A stretch of 64,000 bases of DNA from ZC4RG29 sp964521255 (GTDB lineage: Bacteria > Bacteroidota > Bacteroidia > Cytophagales > Cyclobacteriaceae): positions 186,001 through 250,000 of the forward strand of contig CAZFRM010000001.1 of the NCBI GenBank assembly GCA_964521255.1. Direction: 5' to 3'. The stretch's first letter is position 1; each line of letters begins with the position of its first letter. Made by a program: the position numbers and the translations under genes. Shown here piece after piece: positions 27,823-36,844 of this stretch. Under the pieces are notes generated by a model that was not told the origin of the DNA, did not search any database, and worked only from the letters and a program-made list of their open reading frames with translations.

Positions 27823-28035
27823 ATGGCGGAGCCTATTAGCATCGACTTCGAGAACCTCCTACTGCCTATGTGCGAGACGTTTTGGACATACCGCTTCGAC
27901 AATTTGGGCCACCTATTATATAGAGCAAAACAAAAAAATGAATGTCAGAAGTTATAACAAACACATCGGCTTTAATGGTGGCCTATTTAGTGAAACTTTC
28001 AGATCAACTATAAAGTATATTCTTAAATTTTTATT

Positions 28036-28818
28036 ATGACAAATTCCGACTTACAACTTAAAAACGCTCTAAACGAGTTTAACTTAGCGAAAAGTTCATC
28101 AGAGGTAATAAGTGTCTATCAGAAGTATGCTTGGTTAAATAATATTACAATCGATTATTTCGCAGCTCTGACTAAAATGAAATTAGGCTACAAAAATGAA
28201 AGTGTTCAAAATTTAAGGAACGTGGCGGCTGACATTATTTGTAGTCATGGTGAGGGCAAATATAGGTATTGGGATAGCCCAAGTATTCATTCAGTAGGTG
28301 ATTCCTTATTCTTATTACTGAAACACTATTACACTGGAGATATCCCATTCGACAAATTCACTTTTAGTACATTCAACTTAAGTTATTTATGTTTGTCAAA
28401 TAACATCTACAATCTTCCAGATACATCATGTGATTCTTTCTATAAAAGGGCACTTCTTTTACAAGGTGGAACTTTGGGTAAAGGTATGTTAACACTGGGA
28501 CTAGTTCAGGGGTCAATTGGTTTATCATCTTCGACAGCTCCCCTTATAATTAACGACTTTTATAGCAGTGGTAAGGTTTATATTTCCGAGTATAACATGC
28601 ATACCCAGGGACAAAACTTGATTGAGAAGGCAAGAAAAATTCATCTTAGCTTGGATGGCTTATCAATTGAAGGGAAAGACGCTAGTGACTATTCATTAGA
28701 GGAAATTTCAAAAATTGGTAGAATGCGGCATAGGGATATTTACAGTGTTCTCTTGAATAAATTCGCCAATAAAGATTTCTTCATGACCAGAGAGCAGTTC
28801 CAGCAGTCTTGCTCGTAG
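28036..28818 (+). CDS. hypothetical protein
   Basis: 260 aa, mostly helical, without signal peptide. A central glycine-rich hydrophobic stretch (LGKGMLTLGLVQGSIGLSSS) might be a membrane hairpin or a buried core. The C-terminal part has a charged helix with RMRHRDIYSVLLNKF. I do not recognise the family. It stands alone, about 210 bases after the CxxC protein gene, with A/T-rich composition. Confidence 0.6.
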   Translation: MTNSDLQLKNALNEFNLAKSSSEVISVYQKYAWLNNITIDYFAALTKMKLGYKNESVQNLRNVAADIICSHGEGKYRYWDSPSIHSVGDSLFLLLKHYYTGDIPFDKFTFSTFNLSYLCLSNNIYNLPDTSCDSFYKRALLLQGGTLGKGMLTLGLVQGSIGLSSSTAPLIINDFYSSGKVYISEYNMHTQGQNLIEKARKIHLSLDGLSIEGKDASDYSLEEISKIGRMRHRDIYSVLLNKFANKDFFMTREQFQQSCS

Positions 28819-28888
28819 TCGTACTGTAAGAGAGGACATAGGTTCACCCATACAAAGGATTTTCCAGTAGGAAATAGTGATGGAACAG

Positions 28889-29032
28889 TTAACTTCCAAA
28901 AACTACGAAGCCGATAATCACGCCTATCAATAGAGCAATTATTAATGAAATAGCAATAACAACTGATTTTGATTTAGTTGATGCAAGTTGACGTTGGTAA
29001 TTTGTCGCGAGGTTGTTGGCTTGTTGTATCAT
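28889..29032 (-). CDS. possible small tail-anchored membrane protein
   Basis: 47 aa, MIQQANNLATNYQRQLAST followed by a convincing membrane helix (VVIAISLIIALLIGVIIGFV). The same frame is open about 23 codons further upstream with a charged coil (DREFKSHLKKQISDLASQ), but contains no other ATG before a stop, so it may be the tail of a truncated larger coiled-coil protein. The remaining sequence to 29352 shows nothing I can support. Confidence 0.4.
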   Translation of the reverse strand: MIQQANNLATNYQRQLASTKSKSVVIAISLIIALLIGVIIGFVVFGS

Positions 29033-29352
29033 GGTATCCTTTTGAAGGTGTTGAGATGCCAAGTCGCTGATTTGCTTCTTAAGGTGAGATTTGAATTCTC
29101 TGTCTAGGTCACAGAAAAAAATATTTTACATCCAACTTGATGTTGGTATAGTAATTGGATTTTGGGCACCATTCCAAGAGGATAACCAGAAGTATCGGAA
29201 GAAGAATCAGGACTTCTATCGATCTTTGTCTAAGTGAGTAATAAGAAGGACAAAATTGAGCTTGAGAAGTTTATTGTACTTTATTACAATTGTAAATTTT
29301 GGTACGAATTTTTAAGAGTTAGGCGGTAAAAGGATTGCGTAATTAAATTAGC

Positions 29353-31767
29353 ATGGAATCGAGGCAAATTGGAATCGTTAAGTATTACAGTAGTGTAAAC
29401 GGATTAGGTACATTGACGAAACTAGGTGAAAAGGGACGCAACCAGATTGACATCGCGGTTAGGAAAGTTAATATTAATGATACACAACTTTCGAAATCTG
29501 ATCTGGTTTTATATACAGAATCCACTACAGATCAATTTGGCACAGTTGAAGCAACTCAGGTACAATGCATTTTAGAAGAACAAAAATTAAATTTTTTTGA
29601 GACTATTTTTTCATGCAATTATGAGTACTCGAATGAGATTGTTAACAACCTGGTGGACACCTATTCAAATATTGATTCAGAAAAACTCCTTAGCCTCATT
29701 GAATATCTGTTGAAAGAACAATCAAGCAATCCTATTTATTTAAAGAATTACCTAGCATTTGTTGAGGTATTGAATTCAAGACATACAACACTTAATTTAA
29801 CGGCTTTCTTTGCCAACCTTGTCAAGATCAGTAATCATGACTTTAAAAGCGGATATTTTATCAAAGGTTACTTAACTTTCCAACAATGGCTTCTTGTAAA
29901 TGGAATCGAAAGTATTGACACGTATGATGATTTCAATAGAGTTGTACTCCTTGTCGATAAAGATCATCACACCAGATTTTACCAGAAACTAACAAGGCAC
30001 GCGATTCCAGTATCCACGGAAAATAAGTTTCGGTTTTGGTATCACGGGTTTACAGATGATGTTGATGTACACTCATTGGCAGCAAGAATAGCTAATCAAG
30101 GAGAGTTGGATAACTTAGACAATGATCAATCTGAAAATTTCTGGAAATACATCGATAAATTAAATCCCCGTCAGCATCAAGAGTTTTGTGATGCGATCTT
30201 TCCAGACTTTACACTTATAAAAAGCACCGATACATTCATATTCCAAATAATTGATCAAGTCAAAGAAAAAAACCGGCCATGGCTTAATGATCTTTGCAAT
30301 AGAATTAGAGCATATTCTTCAGACCATATCCGCCTTCGTCTTTGGTTACATGATTACTCGGAAGAATTCCAATATGAAGTCTTTAAGCCTCTTGTTATCC
30401 GGTTATCTCACGATGAACAAATTAGATTTATAAAAAAAATATTTTATTTGTCAAAAATTGGAAATCTAAATCTTACAGTTGAAATCCTGAAAGAGCTCAG
30501 AGAATCTTTTTTGAATTTCGATTATAAAGACACTAAAGATTATAACATCAATCTCTCCATCTGTATAGTACTTCAACTCGTTATTGATATAGCAACTAAA
30601 AAACAACGGACTGATGATAAAGAAATTTACCAAATAATCGCAAGTTTAGTCTACAACCCAAAAGGTACTTTAAAGATTACTAGTTTCTTTGACTCATGCC
30701 GTGGTAGAACTATTTACAATAAACAATCAAATAGAACTGAAAACTTGATTGATGTCCCTGACTTTATCGATTATTGTGACGGAAGATTAGCAAGCACAAT
30801 ATGCGAAAAAAGCGGCTTAAAATTTTGGTGGTGTCAAAACAGTAAGTGTTACTCTGCATGCAGATCAACTCATGAGGATTTTAATCAGTATACGCTTAAG
30901 GACTTTCTAGAAATTCTTCAAATCGAATACTCAGATGATGAGTATGGGATTTTACTTGGATACATAAATAAGATTAATCGATTTCTAGCACATTTAAATT
31001 GTCGAGGTTGTGGATCTGTTTTGATGCCAAAGGGTCAATCCAATTACGGATTCTACAGAGTAAGCAGATTTCATTGCCCAGATAAATACTGTTCTACTCA
31101 TAATGATGAAGTCTATTTAACCCATTGCTTAAATGGGAATTGTCCTCAGGTTATTGATAGCCGGGACTGCATCAAATGCATCCCTGAGGGCGTCGATAAC
31201 AATTGCGGTTGGTATATATGTAATTTCTGTAACTCTTGTTGTAGCACAGATAAAATAAAACATCGGATAGAAATATATAAAGCCAACGGCAGCGAATATA
31301 AATGTCATCACAAAGGTCATGCTGATCTAAATCAGATTTGTTGCACATCATGTGGCACTGTGATGGACGCACTGGAGTCATCAAGTGAAAAATATAATTC
31401 AATTCTTGAACGACTAAAGATTTTGGCTGCTAAAAAGAGTAACTCCATTATTAATTCACAGCAAAGGAAATCTGACAACCGATGGACTTTTCGCTTAAGG
31501 GCTCCTAGCAATCCAATTGAATTTGCCATTTTCAAGAAGAAACTTTTGCTTTACAAAGCAACTGGTTTTATTGTGAATGATATTAAAGAAAAGCGTCTAG
31601 AGTATGAGGTAAGTGAGTCATACAACAAAGATGCCTACACTGAACCCCTAATTTTCACTTGTGCAAAATGTGATAGTATCTTAGACTTAACAGAGGACAA
31701 ATACAAACAAACGGTATTTAAGACTTATCGAAATAAATTCAAGAAAGATGTTGCGTCGAGCCCTTAA
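29353..31767 (+). CDS. large multi-zinc-ribbon protein with OB/cold-shock-like N-terminus
   Basis: 804 aa, cytosolic. Residues 1-70 resemble a cold-shock domain (IGIVKYYSSVNGLGTL aligns with the GxVKWFNxxKGFGFI pattern, with later OB strands), although the RNP aromatic residues are not kept. Residues 80-470 are helical with no motif. From about 480 on, cysteine pairs crowd together: CEKSGLKFWWCQNSKC, CRGCGS, CPDKYC, CLNGNC, CIKC, CNFCNSCC, CHHKGH, CCTSCG and finally CAKC (about 770), enough for five or more zinc sites. This suggests RNA or DNA binding. I know of no described relative; it is a stand-alone gene in the accessory island. Confidence 0.65.
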   Translation: MESRQIGIVKYYSSVNGLGTLTKLGEKGRNQIDIAVRKVNINDTQLSKSDLVLYTESTTDQFGTVEATQVQCILEEQKLNFFETIFSCNYEYSNEIVNNLVDTYSNIDSEKLLSLIEYLLKEQSSNPIYLKNYLAFVEVLNSRHTTLNLTAFFANLVKISNHDFKSGYFIKGYLTFQQWLLVNGIESIDTYDDFNRVVLLVDKDHHTRFYQKLTRHAIPVSTENKFRFWYHGFTDDVDVHSLAARIANQGELDNLDNDQSENFWKYIDKLNPRQHQEFCDAIFPDFTLIKSTDTFIFQIIDQVKEKNRPWLNDLCNRIRAYSSDHIRLRLWLHDYSEEFQYEVFKPLVIRLSHDEQIRFIKKIFYLSKIGNLNLTVEILKELRESFLNFDYKDTKDYNINLSICIVLQLVIDIATKKQRTDDKEIYQIIASLVYNPKGTLKITSFFDSCRGRTIYNKQSNRTENLIDVPDFIDYCDGRLASTICEKSGLKFWWCQNSKCYSACRSTHEDFNQYTLKDFLEILQIEYSDDEYGILLGYINKINRFLAHLNCRGCGSVLMPKGQSNYGFYRVSRFHCPDKYCSTHNDEVYLTHCLNGNCPQVIDSRDCIKCIPEGVDNNCGWYICNFCNSCCSTDKIKHRIEIYKANGSEYKCHHKGHADLNQICCTSCGTVMDALESSSEKYNSILERLKILAAKKSNSIINSQQRKSDNRWTFRLRAPSNPIEFAIFKKKLLLYKATGFIVNDIKEKRLEYEVSESYNKDAYTEPLIFTCAKCDSILDLTEDKYKQTVFKTYRNKFKKDVASSP

Positions 31768-31997
31768 ACATGATCAGGTTTCTAAAACCCTGGCCCAAAC
31801 AATAGATCAGAAGGTGCCATCTCACCTGTCTGGTTGACATCACATCAATAAGCACATCGTATTTAAGCTATGAAGTAATATCAATATCCTTTGTTAGAGC
31901 GAACATCTTCAGAAGTTGGATCATCCGCATATCGTAATACATATTTTTCCATACCGTACAGCATTTTTCCGTTATTTGTAGAGTAAATAAATGATGT

Positions 31998-32279
31998 ATG
32001 GCAACCAAGGAATTAACCAGGCTTGATCTCCGCATTCCCCGAAAACAAAAGGACTATTTTGAGCAGGCTTTCGAAATAGGCGGTTTCCGGTCGCTTACTG
32101 ATTTTTTAATCAGCGCTGCTTCTGAGAAAGCTGAAGCCATTATGGAGAAGCACAATAATTGGTTGTCGTCTGAAAATGATCGCAAGACTTTTTTTAACGC
32201 TCTTGTAAATCCTCCTGCGCCAAATTCCAAATTGAAACAGGCCATGAAGAAGCATGGTGAACTCAAGCCGAAGAAGTAA
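31998..32279 (+). CDS. DUF1778-type (ribbon-helix-helix) antitoxin, toxin missing
   Basis: 93 aa. The N-terminus is a ribbon-helix-helix of the DUF1778/TacA type: RLDLRIPRKQKDYFEQAF followed by SLTDFLISAASEKAEAIM. The C-terminal tail (ENDRKTFFNALVNPPAPNSK) is the part that masks the toxin. Such genes are usually followed by a GNAT acetyltransferase toxin (TacT); here a terminator and gene debris follow instead. So this is an orphan antitoxin, possibly still a repressor. Confidence 0.85.
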   Translation: MATKELTRLDLRIPRKQKDYFEQAFEIGGFRSLTDFLISAASEKAEAIMEKHNNWLSSENDRKTFFNALVNPPAPNSKLKQAMKKHGELKPKK

Positions 32280-32376
32280 ATGCTTCATACAGTGGATACC
32301 ATTAAGGCATCGTTGCCTTGAAGACAGACAGACAGACAGGGATTATGATTGATTTTGATTGGGACCTAAAAACAAA

Positions 32377-32406
32377 AAACCTCGAATCATATGAACTTCG
32401 AGGTTT
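32377..32406. terminator. intrinsic terminator
   Basis: AAACCTCGAA (32377-32386) and TTCGAGGTTT (32397-32406) form a perfect 10-bp stem with a 10-base loop, flanked by an A-run and a T-rich tail, so it may work in both directions. It lies about 100 bases past the DUF1778 gene. Confidence 0.75.
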
Positions 32407-32419
32407 GGTTTTGTTTGAC

Positions 32420-32640
32420 TGTTACGCCACCCACATAAGCAACTTCATCATTAAGGTCTCCTAACGCTGTGGCTACCTTTTTCACCACGCCTATATTGAC
32501 AGTTTTGTTCTTAAGCATTTACAACAACCGTTTCTTCAATTCTTCTATAGCCAGATTTTTCTCGCGTACTCTTCCAACGCGGATTGCATCGACAAGAGAC
32601 AACAACTCGTGCAATTCATGGTCACGTTTTGCGGCCCTTC
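32420..32640 (-). pseudogene. truncated toxin-antitoxin relic (AbiEii-like nucleotidyltransferase start)
   Basis: On the minus strand one partial frame ends HELLSLVDAIRVGRVREKN ... EELKKRLL, and an ATG right after its stop opens MLKNKTVNIGVVKKVATALG then DLNDEVAYVGG, which breaks off near 32420. The second piece matches the usual start of AbiEii/AbiGii-type nucleotidyltransferases (the VGG is the first nucleotidyltransferase motif), and the first piece would be the preceding helper gene. Only fragments of both remain. Confidence 0.45.
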
Positions 32641-32754
32641 ACTACATTTTTATATAAAGGTGAAATGGCCTGACCGCGCAATTGTCCGAGTAAGTAGTTT
32701 GTAAAAGTTGAAAATTACGGCGTTCATAGCCGCAAATTATGCTTTTCATAAACC

Positions 32755-32800
32755 AGACCGCCGCATTCGACCGCTCTGCCAACCTCCTTAAATAATTCTA
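32755..32800 (-). repeat. relic of the tRNA-Ser/GIY-YIG unit (outermost)
   Basis: Minus strand reads AGAATTATTTAAGGAGGT (the end of the GIY-YIG gene with its stop) followed by TGGCAGAGCGGTCGAATGCG and GCGGTC, the 5' third of tRNA-Ser. It is the same junction as at 37594, 37219, 36845 and 34723, but 4 kb away. Confidence 0.75.
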
Positions 32801-32884
32801 AACTGATCACTGGGCACGATGGGCAAAAAAAGACCAGATGAATCAACTGGTCTTACTTATAGGCAACCACAAGCGGTTCCTCTC

Positions 32885-33283
32885 TTAGTTTGGTACTAGC
32901 TCATATGGATTTGAAATTGATCGCTGACCAAAACGTTTTAGTAATGCCGCTTCATTTTCAGTATCAATATTTTCCTTTTCAATGATCTCCTTAATGGCTG
33001 GTTGCTTTAAGCCGGGAATGCGTACCAGGAAAAAAGGCCATAACGTTTCTTTCTTATAAACCTTGTTTAATTCCGGAAACCCTGCGATGCGCTTGTACTC
33101 CTGAGAATATTTATTCTTGAATTCATCTGACTAAACAAATTCCCAAATTCCATTATCACTGCGAAGTTTCCCCACCTCAACATTGTCAACCTTAAGGGTA
33201 AAGACTACTTTTTCATCTTTTGGCAAATGAAGCGTTACTTCATCCTCATCCTTGCTAAACCAATTGAAAATCTTCTTTATCAT
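32885..33283 (-). pseudogene. HipA N-terminal-domain protein, interrupted by a stop
   Basis: The frame starts MIKKIFNWFSKDEDEVTLHL and ends SISNPYELVPN. In between are the family phrases VGKLRSDNGIWEFV, SDEFKNKYSQEYKRIAGFP and LWPFFLVRIPGLKQPAI. At 33131-33133 a TAG replaces the Tyr expected in the FxYSDEF motif. It starts five bases after the stop of the kinase relic upstream, so this was a two-gene Hip-type module. One nonsense change only: recent decay, or a sequence error. Confidence 0.75.
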
Positions 33284-33288
33284 AAAAA

Positions 33289-34303
33289 CTAACAACTCCT
33301 TAATTGCTCAAATCTTTTCTTCAATACCAGGGAAATCATTTCCCTTCGCTCATTACTAAAATGTTTGAATACATCCCTTTCAAGCATTTTGAGTACCCGT
33401 TTTTCCTGTTCCTCTGAGATCAGTTTCGAAATTATTTCGGCATACTCTTCTTTAATACTTTTTACGAATGAGATAAGTCCGAAATGGTTGATATCAGAAT
33501 CTTCCTCAATGCTGATCCTTGGTTTTGCCTGCTCAATGTAATTTACAATTTTTTGTCCGTTTTGTTTGTGATGGGTGTGGTGCTTAACGATACTCTCCTC
33601 ACTTTCGTTCCAAGACAAACCCCGGGCCGAATCATAAATGGGCGCGAATTTAGGAGCTTTTCCGCCTTTTTTTATGGTATTTATGACACCCCAATTGTAA
33701 AAATGGCGGTCGTTATTACCTACAATAGCGTCAAAAGCGATCATTTTCACCAAATCGCAAACCACGGATTCATAAACTTCCGGGAACACATATAGTATTG
33801 CTTTGCAAATGAATTCGAATGTAAAGAGCTGACGGGAAGTTTTCTTATTATTCGCTATCTGCGCCGCCATATCTCTATCATCCAGATATTCTCCGCAAAT
33901 TTCAGCGCCATGAACCAATACCTCGTTTGACTTACGGAAGTATTTGCTGAGGAAACGAATCTGACCATTGGCCACCACCAGTCGCACCTCATTCATATTC
34001 AAGCCCAATTCAATACCGATGCGATTGATCATGTATTCAACTACCGACTCATGTGGATACCATTTTTCAGCGCTTTTGGCTATATAAGGAATCCATGTTT
34101 TGGGATTGTGTTTTTTACACCACTATCTTCTTCAAAAAAAAATATGCTTTTATAAATTCTTTCGGTGCATCACCATCCAGGCCAATCTTCACAACATAGT
34201 AATCCTCTTCTCTTAGAATAGGAATTTTAGCAAAGCCTATAATTTCACCAGACTTGTTCTGTGATTTTTCTATTCTAAGTGAAGAATTTGAAAAATTGCT
34301 CAA
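33289..34303 (-). pseudogene. HipA-like kinase, frameshifted
   Basis: Two frames make one protein. 34303-34115 encodes the N-terminal lobe (SLRIEKSQNKSGEIIGFAK, YYVVKIGLDGDAPKEFIKAY) and the frame from about 34105 down to 33289 the rest (KHNPKTWIPYIAKSAEKW, then MINRIGIELGLN, catalytic IVGNNDRHFYNWG and metal-binding YDSARGLSWN). The link needs one base added to a run of nine T and one to a run of six A, giving FEEDSGVKKHNPKTW. Catalytic residues are intact, so the damage is confined to two homopolymers. It could be true decay or consensus error. Confidence 0.8.
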
Positions 34304-34569
34304 GATGAAATTATTAATGACTGTTCATAAATTTTCTGGCCCCGCCGCCATCGATAGCTTATCTTCCTGTTTTACATATATAGTAATGAAATTCCAAAAT
34401 CAACAATGATTGGTTTTTTATCCGCACTTAAGTAACATGTTTTTAAGGTGGATGTCCTTACGGAAGATATTATTTGATGCCGCAAAATCCCATGCTTCTG
34501 ATCAGTTATACCAAATCCGAAGGATATACTTCAGGTGTTGACGAGTTACTACATTTCGGACGCAACAAA
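34304..34569. other. no gene seen
   Basis: About 265 bases of mixed sequence between the Hip-type relic and the next tRNA-Ser/GIY-YIG relic. Short frames (for example GYTSGVDELLHFGRNK) look like debris. Nothing supportable. Confidence 0.4.
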
Positions 34570-34783
34570 TTGGTTTTTTCGCTTTGCAGAATGTAAGCGT
34601 AGAACATTGGCAGAGGAGGAGGGATTCTCCAAAGGGATGCCTTGGGCAGAACCCCCGGAACCTTGCAGTTCAACGGTTTTTGCCAAAGGCAACCGCCGCA
34701 TTCGACCGCTCTGCCACTTTCATTAAATAATTTTCTGTTCCTTCAGATAACGATATCCATCGATTGACTTGAAAAATAACTCC
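34570..34783 (-). pseudogene. broken tRNA-Ser/GIY-YIG unit
   Basis: Read on the minus strand: the last 20 codons of the GIY-YIG gene (LFFKSIDGYRYLKEQKII and stop, 34723-34783), a tRNA-Ser-like copy (about 34611-34722) with a palindrome TTGCCTTTGGCAA in the anticodon loop and another insertion in the T loop, encoded CCA (34608-34610), and then the ATG and first codons of the next GIY-YIG gene (MFYAYILQSEKT) cut off near 34570. It is the same layout as the array at 37 kb. Confidence 0.85.
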
Positions 34784-34871
34784 CCGTCTATGCGGTTTGA
34801 ACGAAGTCCGGTTTATTGGTTTCAAGGATGTCGGTTGATGAACCATAAAACATTTCTGAACAAACAAGAAC

Positions 34872-35080
34872 TTGTCACTGATCGCTGAAAAGAAGATTGC
34901 AATCAAACGCCTCGAACAGGTCCGCGACATTTTTCTTTTCAGTTGCTACACCAGTGGTCTTGCTTACTGCGATACTGCTAAACTTACAAAAACGAATGTC
35001 GTGATCGGTATTGATGGTGACAGATGCATTTTTACTGATCGCGCAAAGACCAATACACCATCAAAGATTCCCTTGCTTGC
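34872..35080 (+). pseudogene. tyrosine integrase fragment
   Basis: The frame reads IKRLEQVRDIFLFSCYTSGL AYCDTAKLT in two neighbouring pieces, then IGIDGDRCIFTDRAKTNTPS and KIPLLAI. This is the start of the catalytic domain of Bacteroidota phage/conjugative-transposon integrases (RDIFLFSCYTGLAYxDxxKL, TKTxxPSKIPLL). It lacks the N-terminal domain and the HxLRH and Tyr motifs, so it is dead. It marks past use of the tRNA-Ser region as an integration site. Confidence 0.75.
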
Positions 35081-35126
35081 AATTGGTGTTAATAGCCTTT
35101 ATCTCGTTGGATTAGTAATTTTACAT

Positions 35127-35185
35127 AATAAGCTAATGTAAATACAACGCAATAAGCTAATTTTGATACAGCATAATAAGCTAAT
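35127..35185. promoter_or_regulatory. three AATAAGCTAAT repeats upstream of fic
   Basis: The 11-mer AATAAGCTAAT occurs at 35127-35137, 35151-35161 and 35175-35185, an exact 24-base period, ending 18 bases before the fic ATG. Such phased repeats look like a binding array for the N-terminal winged-helix of the Fic protein itself or an unknown regulator. Confidence 0.6.
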
Positions 35186-35203
35186 TTTGGTGTTACAGAA
35201 GTT

Positions 35204-36757
35204 ATGGCCACTCCTTCTGATAAACTTGCACAATCCCTGGAAGTCCTTAAAGGACTCCAGGATTCAAATGGTGCTGCTGCAATTAAAGCGAATGACTTAA
35301 CTCGAACCCACCGGGAAAGGCTAATTGAAAATGGATTTCTACAGGAAGTGATAAAGGGCTGGTACATTCCCACAAAGCCCGGTGAGCAACCTGGTAGCTC
35401 CACTGCGTGGTATGCATCCTTTTGGAATTTTTGTTCGGTCTATTTAAAGGAACGATTTACAAGCAACTGGTCACTCTCTCCGGAACAATCGCTTTTGATT
35501 CACGCTGGAAACTGGACCGTTCCAAAGCAGCTACTGGTACGTTCTCCTAACGCGAGAAATAAGGTCACGACTTTTCCTCACAATACGTCATTATTTGACG
35601 TACGCGCATCTATCCCTGAATCAGCGGACAAAGAAAAGAGCGCAGGCTTAATACTCTTTTCAATACCATCCTCACTTGTAGCAATTCCCCCAAACTTTTT
35701 TAGAAGTAACGCAACTGACGTCCGAACTGTGCTCCTAATGATTCGGGACGCATCGGACATACTTCCCAAACTATTAGATGGCGGCCATACCGTAGTAGCG
35801 GGTCGACTGGCTGGCGCTTTTCGAAATATCGGTCGAGAAAGAATTGCTGATGATATTATTAAGACAATGCAAAGTGCCGGCTATGATGCAAGAGAAAATG
35901 ACCCCTTTGAGACACGAGTAATTTCATTCACCGGCAGAGAAACTTCTCCGTATGTAAATCGATTGAAAGTCATGTGGCAGCAAATGCGTGGTGCCATAAT
36001 AGAACGTTTTCCTGAACCCCCTGGCTTACCTAAAAATCACGAAAAGTTTCTAAAACAAGTGCAGGACGTTTATGTTACGGACGCATACCATTCTCTTTCA
36101 ATTGAAGGATACAAAGTAACACCGGACTTAATTGAACGAGTACGAAGTGGAACTTGGTATCCTCAATCTGATGGAAAAGATAAAGAGCATCGGGATGCAC
36201 TAGCCGCCCGAGGCTATTGGCAATCGTATCAGGCAGTGGTGGCAAGTATAAAAAGGATACTGAAAGAAGAAAATCCAGGAAAAGTCGCGGACGAAGACCA
36301 TGGTACGTGGTACCGAGAGTTATTTGCCCCCAGTATTGCTGTCGGTATTTTGAAGCCAAGCGACTTAGCTGGCTATAGAAATGGTCCCGTATATATAAGA
36401 AATTCAATGCATGTTCCTCTGAGTCGGGATGCGGTTAGAGATTCAATGCCAGCTTTCTTTGATCTGTTAAAAGAGGAAGCGCATCCAGCTGTACGCGTCG
36501 TTTTAGGTCATTTTATTTTTGTTTATATACATCCATATATGGATGGAAATGGTCGTACCGGAAGATTTCTTATGAATACTATGCTTTCATCAGGTGGCTA
36601 TCCATGGACTGTTATACCAGTCGATGTACGTAGGTCCTATATGGAGGCTCTTGAAGAAGCGAGTGTAAATCAAAATATAGTCCCGTTTACTGATTTACTT
36701 GCAAATCTTGTTCGCAAGGGTTTAGAAGGAAAGCCGCTTCCTGAAATACCTTCTTAA
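35204..36757 (+). CDS. Fic family protein with N-terminal winged helix
   Basis: 517 aa. The N-terminus (residues 1-70) has the AbiEi-like winged-helix look (ANDLTRTHRERLIENGFLQ, IKGWYIPTKPGE). The Fic domain has the active-site loop HPYMDGNGRTGR (about 443-454), which transfers AMP or another nucleotide monophosphate to protein hydroxyls. The autoinhibitory helix SLSIEG (about 296-301, S/TxxxEG) lies ahead of it, as in class II Fic. All motifs are intact. The gene stands alone, inserted inside the tRNA-Ser/GIY-YIG repeat zone. Role: probable self-regulated toxin or regulator of a host process. Confidence 0.9.
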   Translation: MATPSDKLAQSLEVLKGLQDSNGAAAIKANDLTRTHRERLIENGFLQEVIKGWYIPTKPGEQPGSSTAWYASFWNFCSVYLKERFTSNWSLSPEQSLLIHAGNWTVPKQLLVRSPNARNKVTTFPHNTSLFDVRASIPESADKEKSAGLILFSIPSSLVAIPPNFFRSNATDVRTVLLMIRDASDILPKLLDGGHTVVAGRLAGAFRNIGRERIADDIIKTMQSAGYDARENDPFETRVISFTGRETSPYVNRLKVMWQQMRGAIIERFPEPPGLPKNHEKFLKQVQDVYVTDAYHSLSIEGYKVTPDLIERVRSGTWYPQSDGKDKEHRDALAARGYWQSYQAVVASIKRILKEENPGKVADEDHGTWYRELFAPSIAVGILKPSDLAGYRNGPVYIRNSMHVPLSRDAVRDSMPAFFDLLKEEAHPAVRVVLGHFIFVYIHPYMDGNGRTGRFLMNTMLSSGGYPWTVIPVDVRRSYMEALEEASVNQNIVPFTDLLANLVRKGLEGKPLPEIPS

Positions 36758-36777
36758 ATGCGATGCAACCTGCACAT

Positions 36778-36844
36778 CGGAGGCTTTCACCTCAACGGTT
36801 TTTGCCAAAGGCAACCGCCGCATTCGACCGCTCTGCCACCTTCC
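36778..36844 (-). pseudogene. tRNA-Ser-like copy, 5' two thirds only (unit F)
   Basis: Minus strand: GGAAGG, TGGCAGAGCGGTCGAATGCG, anticodon stem interrupted by TTGCCTTTGGCAA, then TTGAGGTGAAAGCCTCCG where it breaks off into sequence next to the fic gene. It directly follows the GIY-YIG stop at 36845. Confidence 0.85.
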
